A stretch of 64,000 bases of DNA from Sialis fuliginosa (GCA_961205875.1 OY540814.1:7050993-7114992); one strand, 5' to 3'. Shown: positions 1-11,660, counted from the first letter of the stretch. Numbers and translations are program-made. Notes: generated by a model from the letters alone, not told the origin.

Positions 1-930
1 TTAGAAAATGGTTCAAGCAACAAATACAGATTAAAATATTAAATTATTTTAGTAAATTTTTGAAAATTAAAATAGATATTTTCACATAAAAATTAGTTCT
101 TCTACTTTTTATAAGTGCAAAAAATAAATCTTTCCGGAGGCATTATAATAAAATGGAAGTAATTTTATGAACATCCTGTATAAAGTTTCATAATTTCCCA
201 TTGTTAGACCCCATTTCGCAAATTTCAGTTCAATATTTTTTTATAAAATTCGACATAATCTACAATACTTCGATCCACGAACGATTTTTTCTGTTTTACT
301 CACAGAGACCACTACCTTACTTTTGTTTTGTTTCTCGGATATTAGTTGCGAGCTTTCTATACCGATGCAAACTATCGATCCCTATTACGGTAGATACGTT
401 CCACTACAACAATCGCTTAAAAAAGACATTGCTAATATTGTAAAATTAGGAAAACGTTCCATTGTTTTCTAAAACCACGTTAAATCAAATCAATCAATTA
501 AAACAGGCCGAAAATCGCGTAAAAAGTTCAAGAAAATTCAAGAAAATAACGTCTTAAAACACAAAGAAAATTAGTTCATAAATCTGAAAGAAATTGATGT
601 AAAACTTCAAATAAAATAGGTTTGTTTTTTAATTTTATTAAAAAGTAACAATATTTTTTCATCAGAATTATCGTCACTATCTGAAACTACAACTCGGCAC
701 AATTTGTAAACTCGTACGAAATCTTGTTAACCGAAGATTTTAATAATAACAAAACGTTTACATATTTAAATTCCTTGAATTGTCAACTTTCATTGGAAAC
801 GGGGAATTTCTGAGTGTGTATGAAAATCGCACCGCGTAACTTCAATTTCGCGTAAAGAGAAACCCTATTTTCTTTTAAATTTGCATGCTAAATATGAAAT
901 ATAAATTTTCATGTTGCCCTGATCTATATA
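1..930. other. A+T-rich non-coding stretch
   Basis: No gene, RNA gene or clear repeat is visible. The one longer frame on the plus strand (about 80 codons from 201) resembles no protein family and has the composition of random A+T-rich DNA. I call the stretch intergenic or intronic. Confidence 0.6.
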
Positions 931-934
931 GAGC

Positions 935-1235
935 ATATTAGAACACGGGATGCTGTTGGTTGGTACATAAATCTTTGTTGTGGAGCGATTCATCAGAGCT
1001 CATTGTGAACGGACTGCAGCAAGCTTCAAATGGTATAAAACCGAACGACCAATATTTCACAAGTTTTGACAAGTCAGATGGCTTTTCCATCTCTGCTAGA
1101 CGCACGAATTCTGGACACCTGTGCTTGTACACACGCCGCGTCAAGCGTCTCACAATGAAAAACAGGGGAAACGTACGTACGTATTCAAAACTTTATAGTT
1201 CAAGAAGACGTTCAGTCAATTATATTAAATAAACA
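935..1235. other. GC-richer island, frames open on both strands
   Basis: Composition rises clearly above the flanks. A plus frame (960-1232, 90 codons) and a minus frame (938-1153, 71 codons) are both open across the same bases, which usually means few stop triplets by composition rather than two genes. Neither translation shows a domain, signal peptide or repeat that I recognise. It is best read as a candidate conserved non-coding element. A small exon cannot be excluded from one sequence alone. Confidence 0.35.
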
Positions 1236-1424
1236 GAATTTAACAAACACGAAGAAATATTATACATGTATTTTAGCCTTTATTGTGTTATGAAATTCAG
1301 TTTCTTGTAGTGGTATATTGACGATAATTAATATCGAAAATCAGGATTAAAAATTTATTTTCTAAAAAAACATAGCAAAATGACTAAATCCATTTTTTTC
1401 ATGTTCCGTAGTAGTGTGGATGCT

Positions 1425-1720
1425 CGTACTAGAGTTCATCCAGACTATCGAACCAGTCTTGGGCCGGTCTCGCTTCAATCAAATCTTATGATATTTACAT
1501 TAACGAGTCAGTCTCGGTTCGGTCTTAGTTCGGTCTTGGTACAATCCATGTCAGGTTCGATCATACTCCAGTAAAATATTTTTTGCACTGTGCTGTATAT
1601 AGATTAGACCGAGGCCTGAACGATACCTATACTGTGAATGATTTCATTGTTTATCTATTGTTTATTTATATTTGATTGGACCGAGACCGAACCGAGATCG
1701 GACCGAGACCAGCTGGATCG
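1425..1720. repeat. Inverted-repeat element built of GGTCTCGG-like syllables
   Basis: The left side carries GGTCTCG, GTCTCGGTTCGGTCT and GTTCGGTCTTGG. The right side carries the complements, in GACCGAGACCGAACCGAG and GACCGAGACCAG. The stretch is therefore a degenerate array of 8-11 bp syllables in opposite orientation around an A+T-rich centre of about 100 bp. The left end contains CCAGTCTTGG, the same ten bases that open the six-copy MITE family of this window. The short plus-strand frame here is a shadow of the repeat. Class of transposon unknown; probably a non-autonomous foldback element. Confidence 0.5.
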
Positions 1721-2787
1721 ACCCTTAACGTATTTGAAATTTTAAACACTATCTTTGTAGTAAATGTGTCTATGAATAACTGTAATGTTGCCCATTAAAA
1801 AGAATTTTTTACAATAAATTTCGCAAATGTTCGAATAAACTATTAAAAATACATTATACAAGTTCATAAAAACTTATTACATCAAAATATTTTTTAAATA
1901 AAAAATAAGTGTACTTATATTATATTTACTTATAGCTAAAAAATAATCCCAAATTTTTGAATAGAAATATTTTTATACTGATATATTTTTAGCATTCTTG
2001 TTTAATAATTGTAACTTCCCAACAATTCAAATAATATCTATTTAATTTCATGAGTAATAAAATGTTTTGATAACGATATACTAATATAAGCACCACAATT
2101 TCCCAATTCATAAAAAAATATATCGCAATTCGCAATATAGCCGCCAATCAACTATTAAATATTCATCGATATTGAGAAAATGTCTATACTAATGACAAAT
2201 ATCAAATAAACATACATCAAAATGAGACCTAGCATGTAAACAACCATATTAGCAAGTTTTTACACGACGTGATAAAGATTCACGTTATGAATAATTAAAT
2301 CTAAAGCTTCTCTAGTCTCTGAACATTTGTCAACCAAGTAATTCATTTCACCATTTATAATTTTTCAGATAATATCCCAAAACCAGTTTTATGATTTAAA
2401 ATTGAAATCAACGTCACTTTTCAACGTGAGCATAATAATTTATAATAATTAATTTCAACATAACCGGTGTAATAAAATATATTAATAATAAATATTTGTA
2501 AATTCGAAAAATTGTTTTTTACTTTGCTGTTTTTGTCATTCTAAAATTGAGATATTATTGATACAAAATTAAATAATCGATTCAAAAAACAACTTCTATT
2601 TTTCTATTACACGTGTTGTGAATTTATTTATTTTATATCGCATTAATTAATCATTTGATTTTTTTTAAAGAAATGCGTTACATTGCAAGGTTAATTATTG
2701 TATTATTTGTTTATTATTTATAGAGTAATCTCATATTTACAACGCCATCAGTTAACAGTGCAAATTTTTTTTTTTTACGTTATTCAT
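1721..2787. other. A+T-rich non-coding stretch
   Basis: About 75-80% A+T with many homopolymer runs. No frame, RNA gene or repeat family recognised. Confidence 0.55.
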
Positions 2788-3232
2788 AAAGTACTGGCAC
2801 CAAGCTTGAATGCTTTAAGACCAAAGTATATTATTTTTTGGGATTGACAGGCTACTTTTTTGTAATTTTCATGGACTCATGTTACTAATAAAACAACTAC
2901 CTCTTATATAGTTTAAAAAAAATATAGTTTGTTTTTTAAATTATAGTCTATATATTTTTTCTCCAGTAATGAACAACGTAAAACTAGTAATGAATATTCA
3001 TAAATATTACAAAATGATAAGTACTATGACACAAAAGTTATAAAATAAAGAGTCGTAAAATTTAAAACAATGCAAACATTTACATAAGAAAATACATTTA
3101 ATTACATTAATTATTAGTCCACAAAATGATCAACTGTCATCAAATCATGCTGTAAAACAGTTCTAATTCAGTACATTTAATATAAAAAGGTTCAAAACTG
3201 GGGTATTGTTCAAGACTGGTACCAGTACTTTA
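2788..3232 (-). mobile_element. MITE family 1, copy 1 (inverted orientation)
   Basis: The left end GTACTGGCACCAAGCTTG and right end ACTGGTACCAGTAC are inverted copies of each other, with a second subterminal block beside each. The interior matches the copies at 5388, 23645 and 61910 in reverse orientation, sharing stretches about tissue-neutral A+T-rich wording such as the TATAGTTTGTTTTTTAAATT block and a GTACTATGACACAAAAGTTA block. Length about 445 bp. No coding capacity. A TA or TTA target duplication is suggested by the flanks but cannot be fixed because the ends are worn. Confidence 0.75.
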
Positions 3233-4480
3233 TCCAATAGACTTTAAGGAAGCTTTTACATAAATCAATAATAAAGTATATACATATATTCAAAATATTA
3301 CTTATTGTTAGTTATTAACAGTAAAATATGTGTACTTCAATATGTTTTCAAAAATATTTATAAAATAAACATTACTCGAAACATTCTCACAAACTCAAGA
3401 TGTTCTTTCATTGTTTATACAAACTTACGTATGTTTTGAAATAAATTAACATCCTGGTGGACAAACCAATTAAATTTAAAAAATGTATTCATCTTTAAAT
3501 GACTCAACGTATTGGAAAAAAGAAGCAAGTAAATAAAATCTCAAACACTCGTACCAACATACCAAAATTAGACAAACATTTGACACGTAATAGCGAGTAT
3601 CTTAACAGTGGAAACATTAACTGACATTAATAAGCTTTTATCTATCAACCTGGGTAAACACGTTTGTCTATTAATAAAGACATCAACTTTACTTTATACA
3701 AGTACTTACTTATAGGTAGTTAATTTCGATACATCCAAGTTTTTTACAAACCGTTTGAGCGAAATAAATTACGCGATACTTTTGTGTTTTTTTTATTTCA
3801 ATAAACAATTGTTTAATTAATAAATGTTTATTGACCTCTCTTGATTTGATTGTAAGTGATTAGATTAATGATAGTGCATTTTTGCCAACTGTCAGCATTT
3901 ATATGAACGTTTCAAGAATATGTTTCTTCAATTGGTTACCTTTTTGATAGGATAACTATCATTTATGAAAGTTTCTTTTAAAATGAAACTTATTTTTGAT
4001 CAATATTAGTTACTCTATTACTTTTACGTTGTTTGCTCTAAATTAGATTTCAAACAGTACATGAAAATCTTTCGTTTCTATGAAGTTTTCATAAATGAAA
4101 TACTTTTATTTTACATTAGATATCTTTGATGTTATTAACCATTTACATTTACGGTTTACCTTTATTTCAAAGTACTGATCTTAGGCATATGTCAAGGCTA
4201 GCTGTCTATTCGTTAAGATAGGCTCTAATCTCATAATATAGGAGATTCGATTCGATTCTTAACTAATAATTAACCAATAAATATCTTTACTACGAAAATC
4301 AGTAGGATAATATATATGTAGATTTAGAAATGCTATTGTTAGTAGAACTAATTTCTACATATCAAAATCTCATCAATGTATAATTAATAAGGTTAATAAA
4401 TACAAAAACATCAACGGCAGCGACACGATAACATTATAAACAATAAATTTGAATTGCACAATACTTTTTATTGAGTGTCT
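3233..4480. other. A+T-rich non-coding stretch
   Basis: No gene or RNA gene seen. Several poly-A and poly-T runs; no repeat family recognised by eye. Confidence 0.5.
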
Positions 4481-4760
4481 CTCACTCAACAAACAAACAA
4501 CAAGAGTTCTAATGGTCGATGTTTACTCCGCAGTGAACAACTGTTCCTACACTTTTGTGCAATGATGCTCGTGACACTTCTGGTAATAAATTACCATCAA
4601 TACGTACAGACATATCGTCATTGTCACTCACAGGGGACACTTTTCACATAATTTATTGCAAATATTAATATGTTGCAAAACGTGCTCCTCTACTCGCTTT
4701 ACACCCGTCCATAAATCATACAAGCAATGTCACAATATATAACGTATAAATTCGGGATTG
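4481..4760. promoter_or_regulatory. Candidate regulatory island with a TAAT-N2-ATTA palindrome
   Basis: This GC-richer, unique stretch lies between A+T-rich flanks. It holds TGGTAATAAATTACCA (4581-4596), whose 7-bp arms flank a 2-bp spacer. The core TAAT-NN-ATTA is the known cooperative dimer site of paired-class homeodomain proteins. That, with the island composition, makes an enhancer plausible. Its function is inference; no frame is open across it. Confidence 0.3.
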
Positions 4761-4870
4761 TTAAAATCAAAAAGCTTATGGTACCGTGTTTTGATCATGA
4801 CCCTTAATTGATTATATGGTTTAAATGTTGTTAAAAAATCGTTTAATATTCAATTGCTCGAGAAAAGTGT

Positions 4871-5118
4871 ATTTTTGATGTGAATAACGTCTAGAGTTTC
4901 AGGCCAGATACCGGGAGGGCATTTCAAAAACTTGATGTAACGCACAGAGATTAGTTTTGTGCGCTAGCGTAAATTTATAATCAGTATATCTTGACACTCA
5001 GAGCAGCTGTCACACGGATTGTGGTCTCAAATGATAGATCTCGAGTAGATATACGTGATACAAGTACAAATTAAAACATTTAACCAGTTTTTAAGGATGA
5101 AAAACTGGTTAAATGTTA
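4871..5118 (+). repeat. Dispersed repeat family C, copy 1, with a 3' perfect hairpin
   Basis: The segment shares many blocks with 28615-28820: GTGAATAACGTCTAG, ACATTTCAAAAACTTGATGTAACG (described only in part here), GCGCTAGCGTAAATTTA, CACTCAGAGCAGCT, GTACAAGT-like tail words. At its 3' end 5077-5092 and 5100-5115 are perfect complements of 16 bases around a 7-base loop; the second copy has lost this. It has no coding capacity and no obvious terminal inverted repeat outside the hairpin. It could be a SINE-like or Helitron-like non-autonomous element; the class is not decided. Confidence 0.6.
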
Positions 5119-5387
5119 TAAAATAAATAAAAAAATAAAAGTATATAAGAATTTATTCTCCAAGCGGTAACGTTTTTAATTTTTTGATTAAAGTTTTTTA
5201 GAAATATGTGTTATTTTCGAATTGAAAACTCATTGAAATTAATTAATGAAAGTTATAAGTAATATTCGAGTGATATTTTTACGAATAATTAATTGTATGT
5301 ACTATACCATTGTGTAGAATATTCTCAGCAAAGTTGAACTTACCTGAAAAAGAAAAATATATTTTAGTAGAAATAATATTACATATT

Positions 5388-5883
5388 AAGATACTGGCAC
5401 CAGTCTTGGATCATACCCCAATGTTGGATTCTTCTTTAATTAAATGTACTAAATCAAAAATATTTGTTGATATTTGATTACTCCCATTACTGAATCATAA
5501 TCTATAGACACTTAATTGTAAAACAACTTAATTTCATGACAGTCGGCGAATGGGTGTCAAAAATAGAGGGCATTTAAACTTGTTATTAGTGTAATCTATT
5601 AATTATTTATTATATTTTCATAGCATCTGCTTTACATTATTTCAAAATTTAAGATTCTTTATATTACAACTTAGCAAGTGTCCATTACTAGAGAAAAAAT
5701 ATAAACAAAATAAAATATTATAATATAAAAAACAAACTATATTTGAGAACTTTGGTAATTAAATTGATTTAACAAAGAGTTAGTAGTTTTATTAATAACG
5801 AACAACAAAGTTACAAAAATAAGCCCATCAATCCTAAAGTATACCTTGCTCTTAAAGCGGCGAAGATTGGTGCCAATACCTTA
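5388..5883 (+). mobile_element. MITE family 1, copy 2 (full length)
   Basis: The ends are AAGATACTGGCACCAGTCTT on the left and the inverted form of AAGGTATTGGCACCAATCTT on the right, 496 bp apart. A second inner block, CCCCAATGTTGG, follows the left end. The interior aligns with copies at 23645 and 61910 in the same orientation (for example ATATTTGTTGATATTTGATT and GAATCATAATCTATAGACAC). No coding frame. This is one of the best copies from which to build a consensus. Confidence 0.8.
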
Positions 5884-7000
5884 TAATCTATAGGATTAAT
5901 AACAAACAATTATCAAAAAATGTATAATTTAACAACCATTCCGTTACATCACAAGATATATATAATAGAAATATACAGAGAAATATGATTTACTCTTTCT
6001 CAGTAAATATATTAGCATCTTAAAAGTTACAACGTTTATAAACATTAATTAAAAAAGCAATATAAAAATAATATCCAAAATAAACGTCGGAATCTTCAAT
6101 ACCAGTGAAACACATAATTTACTCAAAACACTATTAAATCCATTTTAAAAATGTACATAAAACAATCCTGTATGATCTACAACATAAATATCAAGAAACA
6201 TCCGGATAACATTATATTTAATGAACAAAAAACATGCATACATATTTCCAACATCACAAGTATGATCCATTTGTTTGTCATCAGTGACTGAAGTTTTTGA
6301 TTAAAATAAAAATAATTTGTCACTGGCATCTGATACAGTGACGTGAGACATGTCTTAACGGAAATATATATACGTCCCATTCTAACCTAACTGACAGCCA
6401 TTATAACAGTGTGATGTTTGAGTTATAATGTATGTCATAAATCAGCTAATATTAATGATTGGAACTATACCAGGGGAGATTAAAATACTTAGGATGGTTT
6501 AATTGTTCCAGATATAAAATAATATATAGTTTATACTTCTACATTATTTCTTAAATGACTATTATAATTCATTCTTTAGGTACCTACATTTTACGATTAC
6601 TTACTAGCAATAAGTATGCAATATAAAATCTATTGACTATATTTTTCGTCAAATGCAGTATAATTATTTGGAATTAAAGAGAAACATTTTTAATCGTTTG
6701 TAAAATTGACAAATCTATAACCTGTTAAAAATATTAGATTTCATGATAATTTTAACTTTATTTAATGTTATTTTTTTACATTAACAATTTTTTAAAATTA
6801 TTTCTAAAATAAGTGTTTTATAATTGGTTAAGTGCTTATTTTTTCTGACACAATATGTATCTAACAAACCAGTACATTAGTGAGAAGATTTGAAATAAAA
6901 AATATATCATACATTACAATTCATTATATGGACTTTAATTTCGAGACACAAAAAATCCAATCCAACAAAATTAAAACACGGATAACATAATATGTGATAT
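5884..7000. other. A+T-rich non-coding stretch
   Basis: No gene recognised. The minus frame at 6177-6380 (67 codons) has no family resemblance. Confidence 0.5.
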
Positions 7001-7004
7001 AAAG

Positions 7005-7215
7005 CGCACATATGGGCTGATGGATTTTGTAAATTTGAGACAAGTTTGATGCAGTGATGAGAAGTGGCTTCAGCACTTCCTAGCTGAACGATGTCGCAGC
7101 GAAGTTCTTGATTGATTCATTGCCAACACGTGGTGACACTCCGGCCTCAGAATAACTCGGTCTCTGGCGACCTCCACCGACTTGGATCAATGTGTTGTGA
7201 AAACAATTGCAACAT
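7005..7215. promoter_or_regulatory. GC-richer island, candidate regulatory element
   Basis: Unique-looking sequence with mixed composition between A+T-rich flanks, including TTGATTGATTCATTG, which resembles Exd/Pbx-type TGATTGAT sites. It lies just downstream (on the minus strand) of the hydrophobic frame at 7226-7408. Regulatory role is inferred from composition and position only. Confidence 0.25.
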
Positions 7216-7225
7216 CCAATTGTCT

Positions 7226-7408
7226 TTAATCTATATAATGTTGGTACTTGTTATGCTGTACGAAAATTACTAAGATCCTGTATAAAATACAATACTTCCA
7301 TGACAGCATGTTGGTAATGACGCATCCGTAAAAGTAATATAGTACGACTTGCAGATAAACAACGTGTGCAAGTAGTGCGAGTGCAGCAACTACAGTTGGT
7401 GAGGCCAT
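7226..7408 (-). other. Minus-strand frame with a signal-peptide-like start
   Basis: The 60-codon frame opens MASPTVVAALALLAHVVYLQ, an N-terminus with a small polar start and a hydrophobic core of roughly 15 residues, as in a signal peptide or signal anchor. The start codon is followed by G (ATGG), and an A+T-rich TATA-like run lies 10-25 bases upstream. No domain follows, and the remaining residues are also hydrophobic, as is usual for translated T-rich DNA. It could be the first coding exon of a secreted protein or chance. I do not call it a gene. Confidence 0.12.
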
Positions 7409-8639
7409 AGTATATATTAAAGATATAGTCTTATGGGGTAATAGGCCAATAACCTTAAAAATAGAAATATTTACCTAGTTCATATGAATTACCCATGCCC
7501 GAAATTGTGATTTAGGTTAATTAAAATAAGATTTATTAAATTTTTAATAATTATTTTATCTCTGAAATACGAATAACAGCAATTTTAGCATATCAATTCA
7601 TAAACATAACCCAATTTGAAACCTTTAGAATTTTTACTTGGAAGCATTTTTACTGTACTGATCTTTCTATGTATATTTTTTGAGTATTGCTTTTTTTAAG
7701 ATATAAAGTGTGGATTATAGTATAAGCTCCAAGCTCAAAAATATATACAATATTTTTCTAAAGTACTGATCTATGTGGATGGAGTATATATGTATAACGA
7801 TAGTAGCAAGTCTAGAATAACACGAAGTTAAATCTTTGAGGAGGTGCGTATACCAGCTTAGATGTATGACCCGCCATTTATCGTAGTTATATGTCGTTCA
7901 AAACTGATGTCACAAACATATAAATCACTTTTACGATGCGGTCAAAATTTAATTTTGGAAGTTATAAAAATAGCGCTTTTATGTGTCTCTCCACAGATTT
8001 GTTTCGACCTACACGCATTTTTAATATCGGCTAACTAAAGCGTTTTTAAGATAATAATAAAACAATGAATTGATAAACAAAACGGTCGCTGAAAATTAAG
8101 GATGACCTTGAGACCAATTCAATCATTATGAACATTTTTATATAAATTATAATATATGCAAGAAAGTGTTTTGACACTCGGTAATATAATTTTGTTAATT
8201 GATTGAGAGATAAAATTAATTTGCTTTTGCAAAAAGAACATTATTATGGAGAGTTCTTGTTTACTTATACTGACTTATTTATGGTTTGGATAAAAGTGAA
8301 CAAATAATAAACGGTTATAAGAAATTTCATAACTGGACAGGTTTTTGACACAAGCATTTAATTGATTTATTAAGATAGACTTCCGCTTAGCCTCTATATA
8401 ATTATATACAGGTACTATTAATATTAGTTCATTTGACAATAAATCAACATGTGTTAATAATTGGTGCCGTGACGTCAGTAAGAAAATAACAATTTTACAA
8501 AAATTGCAAATGTCCACATTAATCTGCAGCTAGAAACTGTAAAACATTAAAATGACAAACAACTTGCTCGCGAGAAATATTAAATCCGATCGATTGAAAT
8601 ATTACATATCCATTGTTGAATCGGTGTGTTACATATCTT
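7409..8639. other. A+T-rich non-coding stretch
   Basis: No gene, RNA gene or named repeat seen. The short frames on either strand (8275-8517 minus and others) show no family features. Confidence 0.5.
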
Positions 8640-8745
8640 ACGTAACAAGTTGGCACCTTCGGCAGTTGTGTGCCCCCACCCCCTCCCACCCGCCGTTAAC
8701 TGAGGCACTCACCCCCCCCCCACGACCCCGCGACGGCCGGTGAGA
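8640..8745. other. C-rich low-complexity tract
   Basis: The plus strand carries CCCCCACCCCCTCCCACCC and a run of ten C at about 8711, ending near CCGGTGAGA. This is by far the most C-rich stretch in the window. Such tracts often sit at promoters or in regulatory islands; it leads directly into the promoter-like segment that follows. Confidence 0.45.
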
Positions 8746-8819
8746 CTGATTTATGCGATTCCGGAATCATGGCAGAGGCATACAACTATGGGATATTTAT
8801 TTTATACATCTGTTCCCCT

Positions 8820-8990
8820 TGACATAATGTCCCTCTATATATCGTGTGCATGCTTTTAGACGCCGTTAAGAACAGAGACGATGGCATGCGCGGTGCTCGA
8901 GTCGAACAGTGACGGGCGACAGATGGATGGGTGCATGAAGGGTGGGTGAAGCTGGGAGAAACGTCGGCTGTAACTCGGTAAGTTACGATA
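8820..8990 (+). promoter_or_regulatory. Possible TATA promoter and first exon with GTAAGT donor
   Basis: TATATAT lies at 8836-8842. About 45 bases later ATGG at 8881 opens MACAVLESNSDGRQMDGCMK, which then reaches a stop. A consensus donor TCG|GTAAGT follows at 8977/8978. The arrangement (TATA, GC-rich leader, short open frame, donor) resembles a 5' exon. The stop before the donor means that, if real, this would be a 5' UTR exon with a short upstream frame, or a non-coding transcript. No acceptor partner can be named. It is suggestive only. Confidence 0.25.
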
Positions 8991-9999
8991 ACTGTTGTTT
9001 AGTGTTTAGTTCGTTTTGTTTGCTGGTAGTTAAACAAAAAGGGAAAGGTACACGTCGAAGAAAATACAAAACAATTTTTTCAAGATTGTGTAGATGTTTT
9101 ATATTAAGCATGAATGTGTTTTGTTCTTCAAAAAGTTGTATTCTTCCTTTTTTAACTCTAGTGGGAATTTCTTAATCTTAAGAATTTATATTCAATTTAT
9201 TAAGAAGAAGAAGAGTACTAATAAAAATAAATAAATACTAATAATCAAGTAAAAAAAAGAAAACACTCAAACTAACATAACGATATAGGAAATCAAAAAA
9301 AAAAAATCACTATTAAAAAATTCTTGTATGTTGTAGTAGCATCGATTCAACAAGAATGACTTTAACTCTTGAACAAAATTAAGCTTCAAGTTCTTTCGGC
9401 AATTTAATATAAATTTTAATAACATAATTCAGAGATACAGTAGACAAAGATGTAGTAGCAAATTGCACATCGTCGTATTTATTTCTTGTGTTATAATCTA
9501 CTAAAATATAGTAGATATGTCGTTAACACATTACTCAAAAAATTTACTTTATTGCTAATCGAAAATCGTTTAAAAATTAAATATATGTTATATGAAATGC
9601 AATAAAATATTTCTTGTAACGTGTTTCTGAAAATATCTTTTCATTTTATGTTAAATATTTAAAATCCAAATAACGTTCCAACTATAACACTTAGAAAAGA
9701 GCTATTGATGGAACTATTCAACTGAATTGACGTGACTCGATGAATTTTCCAATAAATTCAAAAGATTTCGCACTCATATTTGAATAAATCATTCAAGAGA
9801 TCTCCCAACAACTCCATATGAAGCGAATGGTACAATAAAAACAAATATAACCTTCCGCACTCTACGATAGTACACTATATTGGTGCACCTCAAGGGTTAT
9901 TGGTACTAAAAGACATTCCTCGACCGGGTAAGAAAATATTTCAAACGCTCGTATAACATACCGTTTCTGTCTTACGCTAGGCGATTTGTAATGCGGTCT
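8991..9999. other. A+T-rich non-coding stretch
   Basis: Poly-A rich and without recognisable genes or repeats. The plus frame at 8942-9175 runs through the GTAAGT donor and looks random. Confidence 0.5.
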
Positions 10000-10285
10000 C
10001 TGTCAGTTGCAAACACTTATGCTTATTCGTCTCGGAATCGTTTCAGTGGTAATTGGATCATTTGGATGCTGATGTCGCGGAATATATTGCGATCCTAGTG
10101 GCTTGTGCCTGCTTGCACTACCTGCATATTGACTTGCTCCCCCACCTTTCGCTTTTGGCATATCTTGTCCGATAATTGAATTTGATACAAGGTACAGTTG
10201 GCTCTATGTTTGCTGGATTCTGTAAAGTAGATTGGTTCCAGATCGCCTCTACGTGTGTCCCTGATATGATATGAAAAATATACAC
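10000..10285. promoter_or_regulatory. GC-richer island, candidate regulatory element
   Basis: A unique stretch of balanced composition, about 285 bp, with no frame open across it. It contains TTGGATGCTGATGTCGCGG and CCACCTTTCGCTTTTGG but no recognised gene. Its contrast with the flanks makes it a good candidate for conserved non-coding DNA. Confidence 0.3.
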
Positions 10286-10565
10286 ACTTTATTGGTTTTG
10301 AAATTGTAAAATATAAAACCTGTACCTACAACTACGAAGATTGTTTCAAGATAGGTAGGTACTTTTCTATAATCTCCGTATATTGTTCAAATGGATACCT
10401 ATATTTACAAACAAGCCGTGGGTTCGAACCTTGAGGTTCACACAACCGACTTCACAACATGAGTATTTATTGTTTCCATATAGTTTATGTGAATAATTTT
10501 TTAATATGTATATGAAAAATTTAAATGGAATTTGTCAGAAATAAAACTCAACTCTGTATAATGAA

Positions 10566-10740
10566 TATTAGTTTTCTAATATCCTAATGTCAATAATATA
10601 ATACACATTTTTAGAAGAACTAATCTTATCTGACAATTTAAATTTAATTGCATTTATTTCAAAGGTAACATGACTTAGTAGACGTATTTATAAGTATTTA
10701 AAATTCAAATTTTGGGAGTGGTTTTCACCCCATCAATGGA
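10566..10740. repeat. Dispersed repeat family K, copy 1
   Basis: Shares wording with 20208-20366: ATTAGTTTTCTAAT, CATTTTTAGAAGAACTAAT (TTCGTAGAAAAACTAAT in the other copy), TTTAAAATTCAAATTTTG and GTTTTTCACCCC-like ends. The copies are about 175 bp and clearly diverged. No coding capacity; class unknown. Confidence 0.55.
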
Positions 10741-11285
10741 ATGTACTGAAATACATGTTTCATTATTTGTATTGTAGAATATTTATGCTTAGTAAGTAAA
10801 TCCGACCAAAAAAACATTTTTACCCACACAAACATTTACATCCCTTTTAACCTCCGTAGGGGTTGAATTTAGCAAAATCCTTTCTTTTAAATCATATTCA
10901 CGCCAAGACGTTTCGATTTGGGTGCCAACGAAGTCAAAAGCATTTTTTATATACACACACACATAAATCTTCCTGAAAATAGTGTAAATATACTATAGTG
11001 ACCTTGAAATATAAAAATATGTTGAAATTTTTTATTTTGATTTTCGGACCGATAACAATAACTTCCTGTTAAGTATATCTTTTCAAAATAGAATTAATTT
11101 AAAATAAAGTTACAAGAGTAATATATTTCAATAACAATAATCATTTACGGATAGTGCTTTTGTTTCTGCAAAAGTAAACAAAGTGCACATAAAAATAGGT
11201 ACGTTTTAGATAACGGTCATTAGAAGTAAATAACCACAAATCTGTACACCGTCTTAACACCTTAAAAACACATACAGGGTAATCA
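10741..11285. other. Non-coding; retroelement-tail-like wording
   Basis: CCTCCGTAGGGGTTGAATTT and a short CACACACA run occur here. The phrasing resembles 3' tails of insect LINEs but no reverse transcriptase frame is present. Possibly the continuation of family K. Confidence 0.3.
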
Positions 11286-11289
11286 AATA

Positions 11290-11660
11290 AACAGAAATAG
11301 TGCATGTAAGGGCGTCCATCCTACTTAACCATCGTGGCATAGCCAATTTAGCAGCTATTGCATGAGGTACTTTGCTAAATGTAGCCGTGCCGGCCAGGTG
11401 TGTAACGATCAGACGAAATGTTACAATTGCAATATAGCATAGGGTTAAATTGACCTTTAACTTAAAGATACGACCTCGTTCAGTCGTGCACTTAATCCAG
11501 TAAAGCGTATACACAGAGCGCGCGTTTAACGTCGCGGGGTCATCGCTTGACCATTTAAATATACGAGCCTCATATTGAAGCGAAAGCTTCATCGCCGCTA
11601 CCACTTTATCTTATTAAAGTTTATCTCGTTTGGACGCGGGATTCGGCGATTTAAACAGAC
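11290..11660. promoter_or_regulatory. GC-richer island with a 116-codon minus frame
   Basis: This is one of the clearest islands, about 370 bp. The minus strand is open for 116 codons (11254-11604), with a start near an MVAAMKLSLQYEARIF beginning, but I see no domain, repeat or membrane pattern, and the frame runs out of the island into A+T-rich DNA before its stop. ORF length is helped by the higher GC content. I favour a conserved non-coding element and leave a novel small protein open. Confidence 0.3.

Noticed and set aside
10424-10450. GGGTTCGAACC resembling a tRNA/SINE B box
   Set aside because: No A box at the right distance upstream and the surrounding bases cannot form a T arm or cloverleaf.
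11254-11604. 116-codon minus-strand frame as a gene
   Set aside because: No family resemblance, no promoter or codon pattern, and the frame runs beyond the GC island into random-looking A+T-rich sequence.
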